Origin: UBA940 sp964464465
GTDB taxonomy: Bacteria > Bacteroidota > Bacteroidia > Bacteroidales > Rikenellaceae
Direction: 5' to 3'
Assembly (NCBI GenBank): GCA_964464465.1
Contig: CAYXGF010000004.1
Span: 1-64,000, forward strand
Length of the DNA: 64,000 nt
Positions 55,544 to 64,000 of the stretch are shown here, in pieces (positions within the stretch are counted from its first letter, which is position 1; each line of letters starts with the position of its first letter). The translations under genes were made by a program, and so were the position numbers. Under the pieces are notes generated by a model. It was not told the origin of the DNA, ran no database searches, and saw nothing but the letters and a program-made list of their open reading frames with translations.

Positions 55544-56260
55544 ATGCCCAGAAAATACTCCTTTCATGTCAACTTGCAGGATGTTGACCACACACTGAAA
55601 ATAAAACCCGCGGCACTTGCCGACAAGATACTCTCAGCCGCCGGGCAGGATGCAGACACGCTCGGCTTCGGAGTCGGGGAACTGGGCCGTGACCGCTGCA
55701 CATGGGTGCTGTCGCGTCTGGCGGTGCAGACCGAGACAATGCCGCGCATGGGCGACGAACTGATAATAGAGACATGGGTGAGCGAGTACGGACGCCTGCT
55801 GACCACACGCAACTTCACAGTATCGACTCCGGACGGAAGAGACATCGGCGCGGCAGTATCCGCCTGGGTCATGCTGAATCTGGAAAGCCGCACGCCCATG
55901 GATTTGAGCCGACTGGAAAACGCCGTGCGCGCCACGGAGCATATCCCGAGCCCGGTGGAGGGGCCCAAACGCATACGCACGGAGCAGATGCCAGCCATTT
56001 GCAGACACACGGCGGCGTACAGCGACATAGATTTCAACGGGCACGTCGGCACGATGCGCTACATAGAAATGATTACCGACACACTGCCGCTGCCGCTCAT
56101 AGAACAGACCGAGAGGCTGCGCATGGACATCAATTTCCTGCACGAGACGCCCATCGGCCGCACCATCGACATATGCTCCGTGCAGCAGGCTCCCGACTTC
56201 CGGTTCCGGCTGTGCGACGGGCAGACGGACATATGCCGTGCGGAACTGAAACTGGGGTAA
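55544..56260 (+). CDS. Acyl-ACP thioesterase
   Basis: A 238-residue double-hotdog enzyme of the acyl-ACP thioesterase (FatA/FatB-like) family, which releases free fatty acids from acyl carrier protein. MPRKYSFHVNLQDVDHTLKI begins the first hotdog; WVLSRLAVQTETMPRMGDEL and WVSEYGRLLTTRNF follow. The second hotdog contains YSDIDFNGHVGTMRYIEM near residue 165, with the conserved N-G-H-V motif and following Glu expected to be catalytic. The ATG at 55544 gives a normal start; a longer frame upstream runs into the previous terminator. Confidence 0.88.
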   Translation: MPRKYSFHVNLQDVDHTLKIKPAALADKILSAAGQDADTLGFGVGELGRDRCTWVLSRLAVQTETMPRMGDELIIETWVSEYGRLLTTRNFTVSTPDGRDIGAAVSAWVMLNLESRTPMDLSRLENAVRATEHIPSPVEGPKRIRTEQMPAICRHTAAYSDIDFNGHVGTMRYIEMITDTLPLPLIEQTERLRMDINFLHETPIGRTIDICSVQQAPDFRFRLCDGQTDICRAELKLG

Positions 56261-56316
56261 AAACGGCCTTTTTCGATATTTCCGCGCGGTTTATTCATAT
56301 TAGTAATATTTTTTCA

Positions 56317-56324
56317 TAACTTTG
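56317..56324 (+). promoter_or_regulatory. -7 element of kbl
   Basis: TAACTTTG lies 53 bases before the kbl start. AT-rich leader, no clear -33 TTTG. Confidence 0.5.
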
Positions 56325-56376
56325 CTAACAATTCATAACTCACAATTACTCATTAAATTTTTCAACTTCATAGACT

Positions 56377-57564
56377 ATGTACGGTAAAATGCAGGAGCAT
56401 CTTCAAAAGGAAATAGCCTCCATCAAGGAAGCCGGTCTGTACAAGACCGAACGTATAATCGAAAGCGAGCAGAGAGCCGATATTTCGGTAGGCGGCAAAA
56501 CAGTGCTCAACTTCTGTGCGAACAACTATCTCGGCCTGTCTAACAACAAACGCATGATAGAGGCTGCCAAGAAAGCCATGGACAGCCGCGGATTCGGCAT
56601 GTCATCCGTAAGATTCATCTGCGGAACCCAGGACATGCACAAACAGCTCGAAAAAGCCATCGCAGACTATTTCGGAACCGAGGATACGATTCTCTACGCC
56701 GCATGTTTCGACGCCAACGGCGGAGTATTCGAACCGCTCCTGACCGAGGAGGACGCCATCATCTCCGACGCTCTGAACCATGCCTCCATCATCGACGGCG
56801 TGCGTCTGTGCAAGGCCGTGCGTTACAGATACAAGAACGCTGACATGGAAGACCTCGAACAGCAGCTCAAACTCGCGCAGGCGCAGCGTTTCCGCATCAT
56901 CGTGACCGACGGCGTATTCTCGATGGACGGCAATGTCGCCCCGATGGACAAGATTTGCGCTCTGGCAGAGCAGTACAACGCGCTCGTGATGGTAGACGAG
57001 AGCCACTCGGCCGGTGTCGTAGGCGCAACGGGCCGCGGCGTCACCGAACAGTACGACATGCGAGGCAAGGTCGACATCATTACCGGAACGCTTGGCAAGG
57101 CATTCGGCGGAGCGGTAGGCGGATTCACCACCGGCCGCAAGGAGATTATCGAGATGCTGCGTCAGAGGTCTCGTCCGTATCTGTTCTCCAACTCGCTGCC
57201 TCCGATGGTTGTCGGCGCAAGCATCGAGATGTTCAAGATGCTGGCCGAAAGCAACGAACTGCACGACCGTCTGGCTGCCAACGTGGAACATTTCCGCACT
57301 GCGATGCTCGCCGCAGGATTCGACATCAAGCCCACTCAGTCGGCAATCTGCGCAGTGATGCTGTACGACGCGAAACTGTCGCAGGAGTTCGCCGCAAAAC
57401 TGCTCGACGAGGGAATATACGTGACTGGCTTCTACTATCCGGTCGTCCCGAAAGGCCAGGCCCGCATCCGCGTTCAGGTTTCCGCCGGACACACCACACA
57501 GCAGCTCGACAAGTGCGTCGAGGCTTTCGTGAAAATCGGCAAGCAGCTCGGCGTCCTCAAATAG
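56377..57564 (+). CDS. kbl: Glycine C-acetyltransferase (2-amino-3-ketobutyrate CoA ligase)
   Basis: A 395-residue PLP enzyme of the alpha-oxoamine synthase family. It converts 2-amino-3-ketobutyrate and CoA to glycine and acetyl-CoA in threonine breakdown, or works in reverse. The N-terminus ADISVGGKTVLNFCANNYLG, the DESHSAGVVGATGRGV loop near 208 and the PLP-lysine segment GTLGKAFGGAVGGFTTGRK near 240 identify the type. An Lrp-family regulator follows after 49 bases and may respond to an amino acid in this pathway. Confidence 0.93.
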   Translation: MYGKMQEHLQKEIASIKEAGLYKTERIIESEQRADISVGGKTVLNFCANNYLGLSNNKRMIEAAKKAMDSRGFGMSSVRFICGTQDMHKQLEKAIADYFGTEDTILYAACFDANGGVFEPLLTEEDAIISDALNHASIIDGVRLCKAVRYRYKNADMEDLEQQLKLAQAQRFRIIVTDGVFSMDGNVAPMDKICALAEQYNALVMVDESHSAGVVGATGRGVTEQYDMRGKVDIITGTLGKAFGGAVGGFTTGRKEIIEMLRQRSRPYLFSNSLPPMVVGASIEMFKMLAESNELHDRLAANVEHFRTAMLAAGFDIKPTQSAICAVMLYDAKLSQEFAAKLLDEGIYVTGFYYPVVPKGQARIRVQVSAGHTTQQLDKCVEAFVKIGKQLGVLK

Positions 57565-57613
57565 ACTCCAAAAACAAACCAAACACACACATAACTACTC
57601 AAAATTTTCAATC

Positions 57614-58084
57614 ATGCCAAAAGTCGAAATGGATACAACGGACCACAAGATTCTCCGTTACCTGATGAAAAACGCACGAATGCCGTTTCTGGAAATAGCC
57701 CGCGAATGCGGGATTTCCGGAGCGGCAATACATCAACGGGTTAAAAAGCTCACCGATTTAGGCGTAATCAACGGCACCCGCCTGGTGGTAAGTCCGAAAA
57801 CTCTCGGATTCGACGTATGCGCAATCGTCGGTATCAAACTGCAAGACCCGTCCTATTTCGACACCACGGTGGCCATGCTCAAAAACATTCCCGAAATCGT
57901 GGACTGCTATTTCATCACAGGTCAATACAACATATTCGTCAAAGTGTATTGCCGTGACAACGAGCATATGCTGCACACTATTCTGGACGGAATAATGAAA
58001 GTGACCGGAATTGCATCGACCGAAACGTTCATCTCGCTGGCCGAAGTGTTCAGCCGTCAGGTCCAGGTGGAAAATATCCAGTAA
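57614..58084 (+). CDS. Lrp/AsnC-family regulator
   Basis: A 156-residue transcription factor. N-terminal HTH: DHKILRYLMKNARMPFLEIA, then ISGAAIHQRVKKLTDLGVI. The C-terminal RAM (amino-acid-binding) domain runs from ~65 with VCAIVGIKLQ and NIFVKVYCRDNEHMLHTIL. Lrp proteins form octamers and sense amino acids. It lies between kbl and queD; a local link with glycine/threonine metabolism is plausible. Confidence 0.9.
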   Translation: MPKVEMDTTDHKILRYLMKNARMPFLEIARECGISGAAIHQRVKKLTDLGVINGTRLVVSPKTLGFDVCAIVGIKLQDPSYFDTTVAMLKNIPEIVDCYFITGQYNIFVKVYCRDNEHMLHTILDGIMKVTGIASTETFISLAEVFSRQVQVENIQ

Positions 58085-58090
58085 CAGACA

Positions 58091-58546
58091 ATGAAAGGAA
58101 TCATTCGGATAACAAAGGAGTTCTCGTTCGAGACCGCACATGCCCTCGAAGGGTACGACGGCGCATGCCGCCATATCCACGGACACTCGTACCGCATGCA
58201 GGTAACCGTAAGCGGCAGCCCGGTGGACAATCCCGAGGACCCGAAATTCGGAATGGTCATGGACTTCGGCGACCTGAAACGGATAGTCACAGACAACATC
58301 GTCTCGCGTTTCGACCATGCGATGGTGATACGGAGGACCGCCGCCAACGGGAATTTTATCGAACAGCTGCGAGGCCGCTACGAGTCGGTAATCGCCACGT
58401 CGTATCAGCCCACAAGCGAAAACCTGCTTCTGGAATTCGTGGATGTGCTGCGCGCTAACCTTCCCCCGTCCGTGCGTCTGGAATCGGTACGGCTGTATGA
58501 AACCGCAACGTCATGCGCCGAATGGAGAGCCGAAGACAACATGTAG
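58091..58546 (+). CDS. queD: 6-carboxytetrahydropterin synthase
   Basis: A 151-residue QueD/PTPS-family enzyme in queuosine precursor synthesis. The zinc ligands are His in FSFETAHALEG and the pair in HIHGHSYRM near residue 33; the catalytic Cys is in GACRHIHGH (CxxxHGH pattern), and MVMDFGDLK near 57 and the FDHAMV region are family marks. It starts 6 bases after the Lrp gene. A hairpin terminator follows. Confidence 0.92.
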   Translation: MKGIIRITKEFSFETAHALEGYDGACRHIHGHSYRMQVTVSGSPVDNPEDPKFGMVMDFGDLKRIVTDNIVSRFDHAMVIRRTAANGNFIEQLRGRYESVIATSYQPTSENLLLEFVDVLRANLPPSVRLESVRLYETATSCAEWRAEDNM

Positions 58547-58568
58547 GCGTTCCATGCACGAGAAAAAA

Positions 58569-58602
58569 TAGAGGCAACTGATTGTTGCCTCTATTTTTTT
58601 CA
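58569..58602 (+). terminator. Terminator after queD
   Basis: atagaggcaac/gttgcctctat stem followed by ttttttt. Confidence 0.88.
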
Positions 58603-58622
58603 CATAAATTACAGCATAACAA

Positions 58623-58654
58623 TTTGTATTAAAAATATAATATATGTATATTTA
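58623..58654 (+). promoter_or_regulatory. Promoter of the beta-propeller gene
   Basis: TTTG (58623-58626), 20 bases and TATATTTA (58647-58654), one mismatch at the last base. The leader to 58781 is about 120 bases. Confidence 0.55.
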
Positions 58655-58780
58655 CACTATTAACCAACCGGACTACCATATGAACAAGTGACAGACTCCA
58701 CCGCTTACAGTATCATATCGAGTCATAACGGACGCACATCCATAAAAATCATAAGTATTTCCAATCGAACGATTACAATT

Positions 58781-59956
58781 ATGACAAACACAGCCTTAAA
58801 GTACATAGTCTGCATTATGACCGCATGTTTCGTGATATCATGCGGCACATCCGTAACAAAACGCAATCCGGACATTCAGAATATCAGAATAACACTCGCT
58901 CCGCAAAGCGAATATATCGACGCCGGCGACTATTTGGACACCCTGCGCATAGTGCCCCTGCAAACCGGCGAGGACGCTGCAATAGGGGAAATTTCATCCA
59001 TAAGAATACGGAATGGAAAGATATATATCGTAGATGCCCAAAGCGAGGCTCTGTTCATTTTCGACACAGACGGAACACTGCTCGGCAAATTATCGGCACA
59101 GGGACGCGGACCCAACGAATATATGAATCTTTCAGATATAGAAATATCGGATGACGGCTCGATTTGGCTTCTTGATTATATTACACAGAAATTACTTGTA
59201 TACGACAGCAACCTCGACTTCAAGAAAAGCATATCCACATCGGAAGTCTGGGGAAACTATCTGAGCAAATGCGGAGAAGAAATTCTGCTCATCAACGACA
59301 AGTCATCGTCGCAGACCGGATATTATTGTCTATACCGTCTGAACAACGACAATCAGACATTCACTCCGTTCATTCCGTTCGATGAATCTCTGGAAGACAT
59401 CGGCTGGGCATTGGAGAGATACCACACAGCTCTGCCCGGAAAGACGCTATGCGTCTTCCCTCCTTTCGACACCATTTACAGCTACGAAAACGGCCGGGCG
59501 CAAGCAAAATACCTCGTCGATTTCGGCAAGGACAAAATGGACCGCGAAGTCATCATGGGCGACAGCGAAGATGCCTTAATGGAGTCTTTCAAGAGCCTCA
59601 AAACAAAAGGAGTCGATGAAATTGACTTTATAGGAACCGACAAGCTGCTTCTCAGATTCAAGAACAAAGACACTGATTTCGTCGCAATCCACGACGAGAA
59701 ATCCGGAACCGTCAGCACAGGCAATCATCTTGTTTGGAGCCGGTACGGCAACCTGCCTATGGACAAAACATTCTCCGACAACGGATTTTTCATCTCATAT
59801 CTGTTCCCTTACGATTTCAGCATGATATATTCGGACGAAAATATGGCAGGTCTTAAATTCGGCTGCGACAGCGTGAGAAACACTATTCAGTGCCTTCGAA
59901 ACAATGTTTCGGAGACAGACAATCCGATACTGTTCATAGGGAAAACAATTATGTAA
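58781..59956 (+). CDS. 6-bladed beta-propeller lipoprotein
   Basis: A 391-residue lipoprotein (FVISC near residue 21). The body has the repeat pattern of the Bacteroidota 6-bladed beta-propeller family (DUF5128 type): ISSIRIRNGKIYIVDAQSEA, then LFIFDTDGTLLGKL, LSAQGRGPNEYMNLSDIEIS and SIWLLDYITQKLLVYD. The start at 58781 gives the signal sequence; a GTG-type start at 58688 is less likely. It is followed after 3 bases by a membrane-anchored CxxC protein. Such propellers often occur next to redox or peptide-related genes in this phylum; the function is unknown. Confidence 0.82.
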   Translation: MTNTALKYIVCIMTACFVISCGTSVTKRNPDIQNIRITLAPQSEYIDAGDYLDTLRIVPLQTGEDAAIGEISSIRIRNGKIYIVDAQSEALFIFDTDGTLLGKLSAQGRGPNEYMNLSDIEISDDGSIWLLDYITQKLLVYDSNLDFKKSISTSEVWGNYLSKCGEEILLINDKSSSQTGYYCLYRLNNDNQTFTPFIPFDESLEDIGWALERYHTALPGKTLCVFPPFDTIYSYENGRAQAKYLVDFGKDKMDREVIMGDSEDALMESFKSLKTKGVDEIDFIGTDKLLLRFKNKDTDFVAIHDEKSGTVSTGNHLVWSRYGNLPMDKTFSDNGFFISYLFPYDFSMIYSDENMAGLKFGCDSVRNTIQCLRNNVSETDNPILFIGKTIM

Positions 59957-59959
59957 ACA

Positions 59960-60601
59960 ATGGCAAAAACTTCTAAACAAAATGCTGTTCTTTACATATC
60001 TGTAATATCATGCATAATTCTCTTTATTCTGACTATCAGCATATACATAAGACTAAAAACATATAGTGAAATCTGTGATGCTATGATAAAATATTCAGAA
60101 GAAATGACGGAATATGCTCATCATAAAGATATTTTATTGGATGATATAAAAACGGTATTTAATAATCAAGATTTAAATTTAAATCCTGATACTGAACTAT
60201 TTGAGCATACAGACACCTCGATAATATTATTAAAAGATATTGTAAAACATAAAAAAAAATTCGTATTTTATTTCAGCGAATTTAATTGCGATACATGTAT
60301 CGATGCTCTTATTCCATTAATAAAAGAATTATCTAATAATATAGGACCTGACAATATTATTCTATTATGCAAATATAAAAGAATACAGGATTTGCTCAGA
60401 TTCAAAAGAGTAAACCATATCAATTGTCAAGTCTACAATTTAGGAGAGTCAACATTTCCTTTAATGGAACGCAATATACCATTCTGCTGCATAATAGAGC
60501 CCAATATGCGTATGACCCATCTTTTTATTCCTCATAAAGAGATGCTTGATTTCTCAAAAAAAATTTTCGATTGTTACACCCATACAATACAATGGGAATA
60601 A
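59960..60601 (+). CDS. Membrane-anchored CxxC protein, thioredoxin-like
   Basis: A 213-residue protein with one N-terminal membrane segment (AVLYISVISCIILFILTISI, residues ~9-28), then a helical linker and a thioredoxin-like part beginning near 100 (FVFYFSEFNCDTCIDALIPL). CDTC takes the place of the CGPC active site; a second Cys pair, PFCC, occurs near residue 173 close to where a cis-Pro loop would be. The coding region is strikingly AT-rich (roughly 30% GC by eye) against much higher GC neighbours, suggesting recent acquisition. It is translationally coupled to the beta-propeller gene. Candidate role: an oxidoreductase for extracytoplasmic partners. Confidence 0.7.
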   Translation: MAKTSKQNAVLYISVISCIILFILTISIYIRLKTYSEICDAMIKYSEEMTEYAHHKDILLDDIKTVFNNQDLNLNPDTELFEHTDTSIILLKDIVKHKKKFVFYFSEFNCDTCIDALIPLIKELSNNIGPDNIILLCKYKRIQDLLRFKRVNHINCQVYNLGESTFPLMERNIPFCCIIEPNMRMTHLFIPHKEMLDFSKKIFDCYTHTIQWE

Positions 60602-60606
60602 AAACA

Positions 60607-60638
60607 AAAGCAGTCCTTTATGGACTGCTTTTGTTTTT
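60607..60638 (+). terminator. Terminator of the propeller/CxxC pair
   Basis: aaagcagtcc/ggactgctttt stem followed by gttttt. The end overlaps the -33 box of polA. Confidence 0.88.
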
Positions 60639-60660
60639 AACAATCAAATATCTATTTTTG
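60629..60660 (+). promoter_or_regulatory. Promoter of polA
   Basis: TTTTG (60629-60633), 19 bases and TATTTTTG (60653-60660), 20 bases before the ATG at 60681. The -33 element lies within the preceding terminator. Confidence 0.65.
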
Positions 60661-60680
60661 TCTGCTAAGACTTTTCTGAT

Positions 60681-63578
60681 ATGGCCAAACTTTTTCTCAT
60701 CGATGCCTATGCGCTGATTTTCAGAAGCTACTACGCTTTCCTTGGACGCAGCATGCACAACGGGGCAGGAGTGAACACCGCACCGATATTCGGATTCACA
60801 AAATTTCTGCGCGACATAATATCGAGAGAGAGACCAGAATATCTCGGCGTGGCGTTCGACCCCAAAGGCGGAAATTTCCGGCATGAGCTGTATCCGCTCT
60901 ACAAAGCCAACCGGAGCGCCACTCCGGAAGACATCACGGCAGCCATACCTTACATAAAACAGATACTCGAAGCCATGCGTATTCCGACGCTCGAAGTACC
61001 GGGCTACGAGGCCGACGACGTAATCGGCACCCTATCGAGAAAAGCGGCTGCCGAGGGCATGGACGTCTACATGGTCACTCCGGACAAGGATTACGGACAA
61101 CTCGTAGGCGAGCACTGCGTCATATACAAACAAAGCAAGGGCAGCGAAGGCATCGAGATTGTGGACACGGCCGCGATAAAGGCCCACTACGGATTCGACG
61201 ACCCGAAGCTGGTCATCGACCTGCTGGCCCTCTGGGGCGACGCCTCGGACAACGTACCCGGTGTTCCGGGCATAGGCGAGAAGGGCGCCATAAAACTCAT
61301 CGGACAATACGGATGCGTGGAGAACATAATAGAGGCGGCACAACACCTTACGCCCAGACAACGCGAGAACATACTCGCCTCGCGCGAGCAGCTGCTGCTT
61401 TCCAAGCGTCTGGTGACAATCGACACCGATGTCCCGATAGACTTCAATGCCGGCGACTTCAAAATGGAAAATCCCGACTGCACGGCTCTCAGGGCGATAT
61501 TCGCGCAGCTGGGGTTCAGCATGTTCCTGCGCGAGATGGAGACAGGCTCCGACTCCCCGTTCAACACGGCCGTATCATGCGACATACTAACGGTTGCGGA
61601 CACGCTTCCGCGGCAGGCCGCACAGACACAGCTGGCACAGATGGCAGTCGACAAATCATACCGCAAACGCGAGGCGGCTCTCAAAGGTCAGACCTCGCTC
61701 TTCGACACCGCAGCACCGGTGCCGGCAGTCCGGTCTACGGAGCCTGAAAACGCGCCGGCAGAGCCTGACATTCAGACAATACACACCGTGCCGCACAAAT
61801 ACACGACCGTTACCACGCCGGCAGAACTTTCCGACGCAATAAAGACACTGAACGCATACGACGAATTCTGTTTCGACACCGAAACCTCCGGACTCGACGT
61901 ATTCCGCGACCGCATAGTAGGCATATCGCTTGCCGCAACCGAGCACGAGGCTTACTACGTTCCTCTGACAGGCGGGTACCGCGACACGTTTCTGGAATTG
62001 CTGCGTCCGCTTTTCGAGGACCCGGCAAAAGCCAAAATCGGCCAGAACATGAAGTTCGACATAAGCGTGCTGGCCGTCTGCGGCATCGACGTCCGCGGAC
62101 AGCTGTTCGACACGATGATAATGCACTATCTGCTCGACCCCGAGTCGCGCCACGGCATGAACTTCCTCGCGCGCAGATACCTGAACTACGCCCCTATCGA
62201 GATAGAGACACTGATAGGCTCCGGACCTAAGAAACTGACGATGGACATGGTGCCTCTGGATAAAACGGCCGAGTATGCCGCAGAGGATGCGGACGTCACA
62301 TTGCAGCTCAAAGGAGTACTGTGGAGGCTGGTCGAGCAGCAGCAGATGCAGTCGCTCTACTTCGACATAGAGGAGCCGATGATCAAGACGCTGGCCGGAA
62401 TGGAGATGACGGGCGTGAAGATAGACATACGGCTTCTGTCCGAATATGCCGTGGAGCTTAACCGGCGGCTGGCGGAGATGGAGGCCGCGGTACGCGACAT
62501 GGCCGACGAACCGGCCCTGAACGTCAATTCGTCGCGCCAGCTCGGAGAGGTGCTCTTCACCAAACTGCGCATCGACCCCAAGCCGCGCATGACAAAGACA
62601 CGGCAGTTCCGCACCGACGAGGAGTACTTGCAGATGCTCGCGGACCGTCATCCGATAATTCCGCTGATTCTGGAATACCGGGGTGTCAAGAAACTTCTGT
62701 CCACATACGTGGAGGCGCTGCCGCAGCTCGTGAACCCCAGGACCGGCAGGATACACACATCGTTCAACCAGGCCGTCACGGCGACAGGCCGTCTGTCCTC
62801 CACCAATCCGAACTTGCAGAACATCCCCATACGCGACGACATGGGCAAACGCATACGCGAGGCATTCATACCGTCGGCACCGGGCAGACTGCTTTTCTCG
62901 GCCGATTACAGTCAGGTGGAGTTGCGCCTGATGGCTCACCTCAGCGGAGACGAGCATCTGATAGAGGCATTCCGCAGCGGCGAGGACATACACCGCGCCA
63001 CGGCCGCCAGACTGTTCGGCGTAAGTCCCGAGCAGGTGACGGCCGAACAGCGCCGGCGCGCCAAGACAGCCAACTTCGGAATAATATACGGAATATCCGC
63101 ATTCGGGCTGGCCCAGCGTCTGGGCATCCCGCGGGGCGAGGCGAAGGAGATTATCGAAGGATACTTCCGCTCCTACCCCAAGGTGAAGGAGTATATGGAG
63201 AATGTGGCCGTTCAGGCCAGAGAGAAGGGCTACGTATCCACAATTTTCGGTCGCAGACGCTTTCTGGACGATATAAATTCCAGAAATGCCGTAGTACGCG
63301 CTTTGGCCGAACGCAATGCCATAAACGCCCCGATACAGGGCAGCGCGGCGGACATAATGAAAATAGCCATGATACGCATCGAACGGCAGCTGCGCAGCCG
63401 GGGGCTGCTCTCGCGCATGATATTGCAGGTTCACGACGAAATCGTGATAGACATGCCCGAAAGCGAACAGGAGCAGGTGCGCCAGATAGTGATAGAGGCC
63501 ATGCAGGGCGCGGCAGACCTCTCGGTGGAGCTTACGGCCGAATGCGGCGCCGGAACCTCGTGGCTGGCAGCCCACTGA
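60681..63578 (+). CDS. polA: DNA polymerase I
   Basis: A 965-residue polymerase for repair and Okazaki-fragment processing. N-terminal 5'-nuclease: VTPDKDYGQLV and the helix-hairpin-helix WGDASDNVPGVPGIGEKGAI near residue 185. 3'-5' exonuclease: FCFDTETSGLDVF near 395 with intact DxE, NMKFDISVL and YAAEDADVTLQ. Polymerase: motif A FSADYSQVELRLMAHLSGDE near 740, motif B RRRAKTANFGIIYG near 793, motif C LQVHDEIVID near 916. All three activities appear functional. Confidence 0.97.
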   Translation: MAKLFLIDAYALIFRSYYAFLGRSMHNGAGVNTAPIFGFTKFLRDIISRERPEYLGVAFDPKGGNFRHELYPLYKANRSATPEDITAAIPYIKQILEAMRIPTLEVPGYEADDVIGTLSRKAAAEGMDVYMVTPDKDYGQLVGEHCVIYKQSKGSEGIEIVDTAAIKAHYGFDDPKLVIDLLALWGDASDNVPGVPGIGEKGAIKLIGQYGCVENIIEAAQHLTPRQRENILASREQLLLSKRLVTIDTDVPIDFNAGDFKMENPDCTALRAIFAQLGFSMFLREMETGSDSPFNTAVSCDILTVADTLPRQAAQTQLAQMAVDKSYRKREAALKGQTSLFDTAAPVPAVRSTEPENAPAEPDIQTIHTVPHKYTTVTTPAELSDAIKTLNAYDEFCFDTETSGLDVFRDRIVGISLAATEHEAYYVPLTGGYRDTFLELLRPLFEDPAKAKIGQNMKFDISVLAVCGIDVRGQLFDTMIMHYLLDPESRHGMNFLARRYLNYAPIEIETLIGSGPKKLTMDMVPLDKTAEYAAEDADVTLQLKGVLWRLVEQQQMQSLYFDIEEPMIKTLAGMEMTGVKIDIRLLSEYAVELNRRLAEMEAAVRDMADEPALNVNSSRQLGEVLFTKLRIDPKPRMTKTRQFRTDEEYLQMLADRHPIIPLILEYRGVKKLLSTYVEALPQLVNPRTGRIHTSFNQAVTATGRLSSTNPNLQNIPIRDDMGKRIREAFIPSAPGRLLFSADYSQVELRLMAHLSGDEHLIEAFRSGEDIHRATAARLFGVSPEQVTAEQRRRAKTANFGIIYGISAFGLAQRLGIPRGEAKEIIEGYFRSYPKVKEYMENVAVQAREKGYVSTIFGRRRFLDDINSRNAVVRALAERNAINAPIQGSAADIMKIAMIRIERQLRSRGLLSRMILQVHDEIVIDMPESEQEQVRQIVIEAMQGAADLSVELTAECGAGTSWLAAH

Positions 63579-63602
63579 TTCTGAAAAAAAACGACAAGAG
63601 AT

Positions 63603-64000
63603 ATGAAATTCGGTTTTATAAAAATGGCGGCGGCCGTGCCGTCAGTACGACTGGCCGACCCGCAGGCCAATGCAGACGCGATAATCGCGCTCACGGACCA
63701 GGCCTGCCGCAGCGGAGCTGAGGTGGTCGCATTTCCGGAACTGAGCATCACAGGATACACGTGCGGCGACCTGTTCAGCGGACAGACGCTCACGGAGGGT
63801 GCCCTGAAAGCCCTCGGACGCATAGTCGAAAGCACGCGCGAGTGGGATGCCGTGTGTATCGCGGGCATACCGCTGGCCGTGGACAATCATCTGTACAACA
63901 CGGCAGTGATTTTCTGCCGCGGAACAATCTACGGCGTCGTACCCAAGAAACATCTTCCGGCATACGGCGAATTTTACGAAACACGCTGGTTCCGGTCCGG
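63603..64000 (+). CDS. nadE: Glutamine-dependent NAD+ synthase, N-terminal part (truncated by window end)
   Basis: The gene starts 24 bases after polA and runs off the window; about 132 codons are visible. They form the nitrilase-like glutaminase domain of the long NAD synthase: MKFGFIKMAAAVPSVRLADP, then VVAFPELSITGYTCGDLF with the catalytic Glu, and VVPKKHLPAYGEFYE with the catalytic Lys. The active-site Cys and the C-terminal synthetase domain lie beyond the edge. The bifunctional form amidates deamido-NAD with ammonia from glutamine. Confidence 0.85.
   Translation, partial: MKFGFIKMAAAVPSVRLADPQANADAIIALTDQACRSGAEVVAFPELSITGYTCGDLFSGQTLTEGALKALGRIVESTREWDAVCIAGIPLAVDNHLYNTAVIFCRGTIYGVVPKKHLPAYGEFYETRWFRS

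Overview
The window looks like a chromosomal segment of a member of the Bacteroidota (order Bacteroidales), most plausibly an Alistipes/Rikenellaceae-like gut organism; the genus is inference. Supporting signs are Bacteroidota-type promoters (TTTG, about 19-20 bases, TAnnTTTG) in front of many genes, weak Shine-Dalgarno sequences, BACON-domain lipoproteins, DUF4369/TlpA redox lipoproteins, a TonB-dependent receptor with a carboxypeptidase-regulatory-like N-terminus, 6-bladed beta-propeller proteins, and a high-GC coding style with frequent ATA isoleucine codons. About fifty genes are convincing. Most are housekeeping genes, with several accessory islands between them.

Layout. 1-3.3 kb: a repeat-rich stretch with the duplicated 3' end of a gene, a secreted protein, tRNA-Ala(GGC) with two downstream copies of its 3' end, a small ORF, ferritin and tRNA-Glu(CTC). 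3.4-7.8 kb: a secreted ADP-ribosylglycohydrolase and a three-gene envelope operon ending in a five-repeat BACON lipoprotein. 8-9.3 kb: O-acetylhomoserine sulfhydrylase. 9.4-12.2 kb: an orphan phage-like module (S24 repressor, divergent small protein, large terminase) with no structural phage genes. 12.4-18.8 kb: MsbA-like exporter with an L,D-transpeptidase-like protein; coaD-lpxD-ruvC; two DUF4369 lipoproteins. 19-24 kb: tRNA-Arg(ACG), a lipoprotein/beta-barrel pair, ffh and typA. 24.4-28.7 kb: VOC protein, SRPBCC protein and pyrE, divergent from Nudix and an S9 peptidase. 28.8-33.3 kb: BACON/EF-hand/LRR lipoprotein, M13 peptidase and pgk. 33.6-45.9 kb: dxs, OmpA-family lipoprotein, pyrH-thioredoxin-frr, comF-priA-DUF2007, dnaE, trxA. 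46-55.4 kb: a nuclease/TonB locus. 55.5-64 kb: acyl-ACP thioesterase, kbl, Lrp-type regulator, queD, an AT-rich beta-propeller/thiol-protein pair, polA and the start of glutamine-dependent NAD synthase.

The most interesting system is the five-gene locus at 46.1-55.4 kb: a 1094-residue predicted surface lipoprotein with OB-like and BACON domains, a DNA/RNA non-specific endonuclease lipoprotein, a secreted endonuclease/exonuclease/phosphatase-fold enzyme, a TonB-dependent receptor, and a second OB-like DUF5689 lipoprotein. There is no SusD or glycoside hydrolase. The composition suggests a PUL-like apparatus for capturing, cutting and importing extracellular nucleic acid or another phosphodiester polymer. 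Second is the orphan repressor-terminase module, whose ATPase and nuclease residues look intact. Third is a set of tandem duplications of gene 3' ends with their trailing regions in the first 2.5 kb, all with a period of about 155-160 bases.
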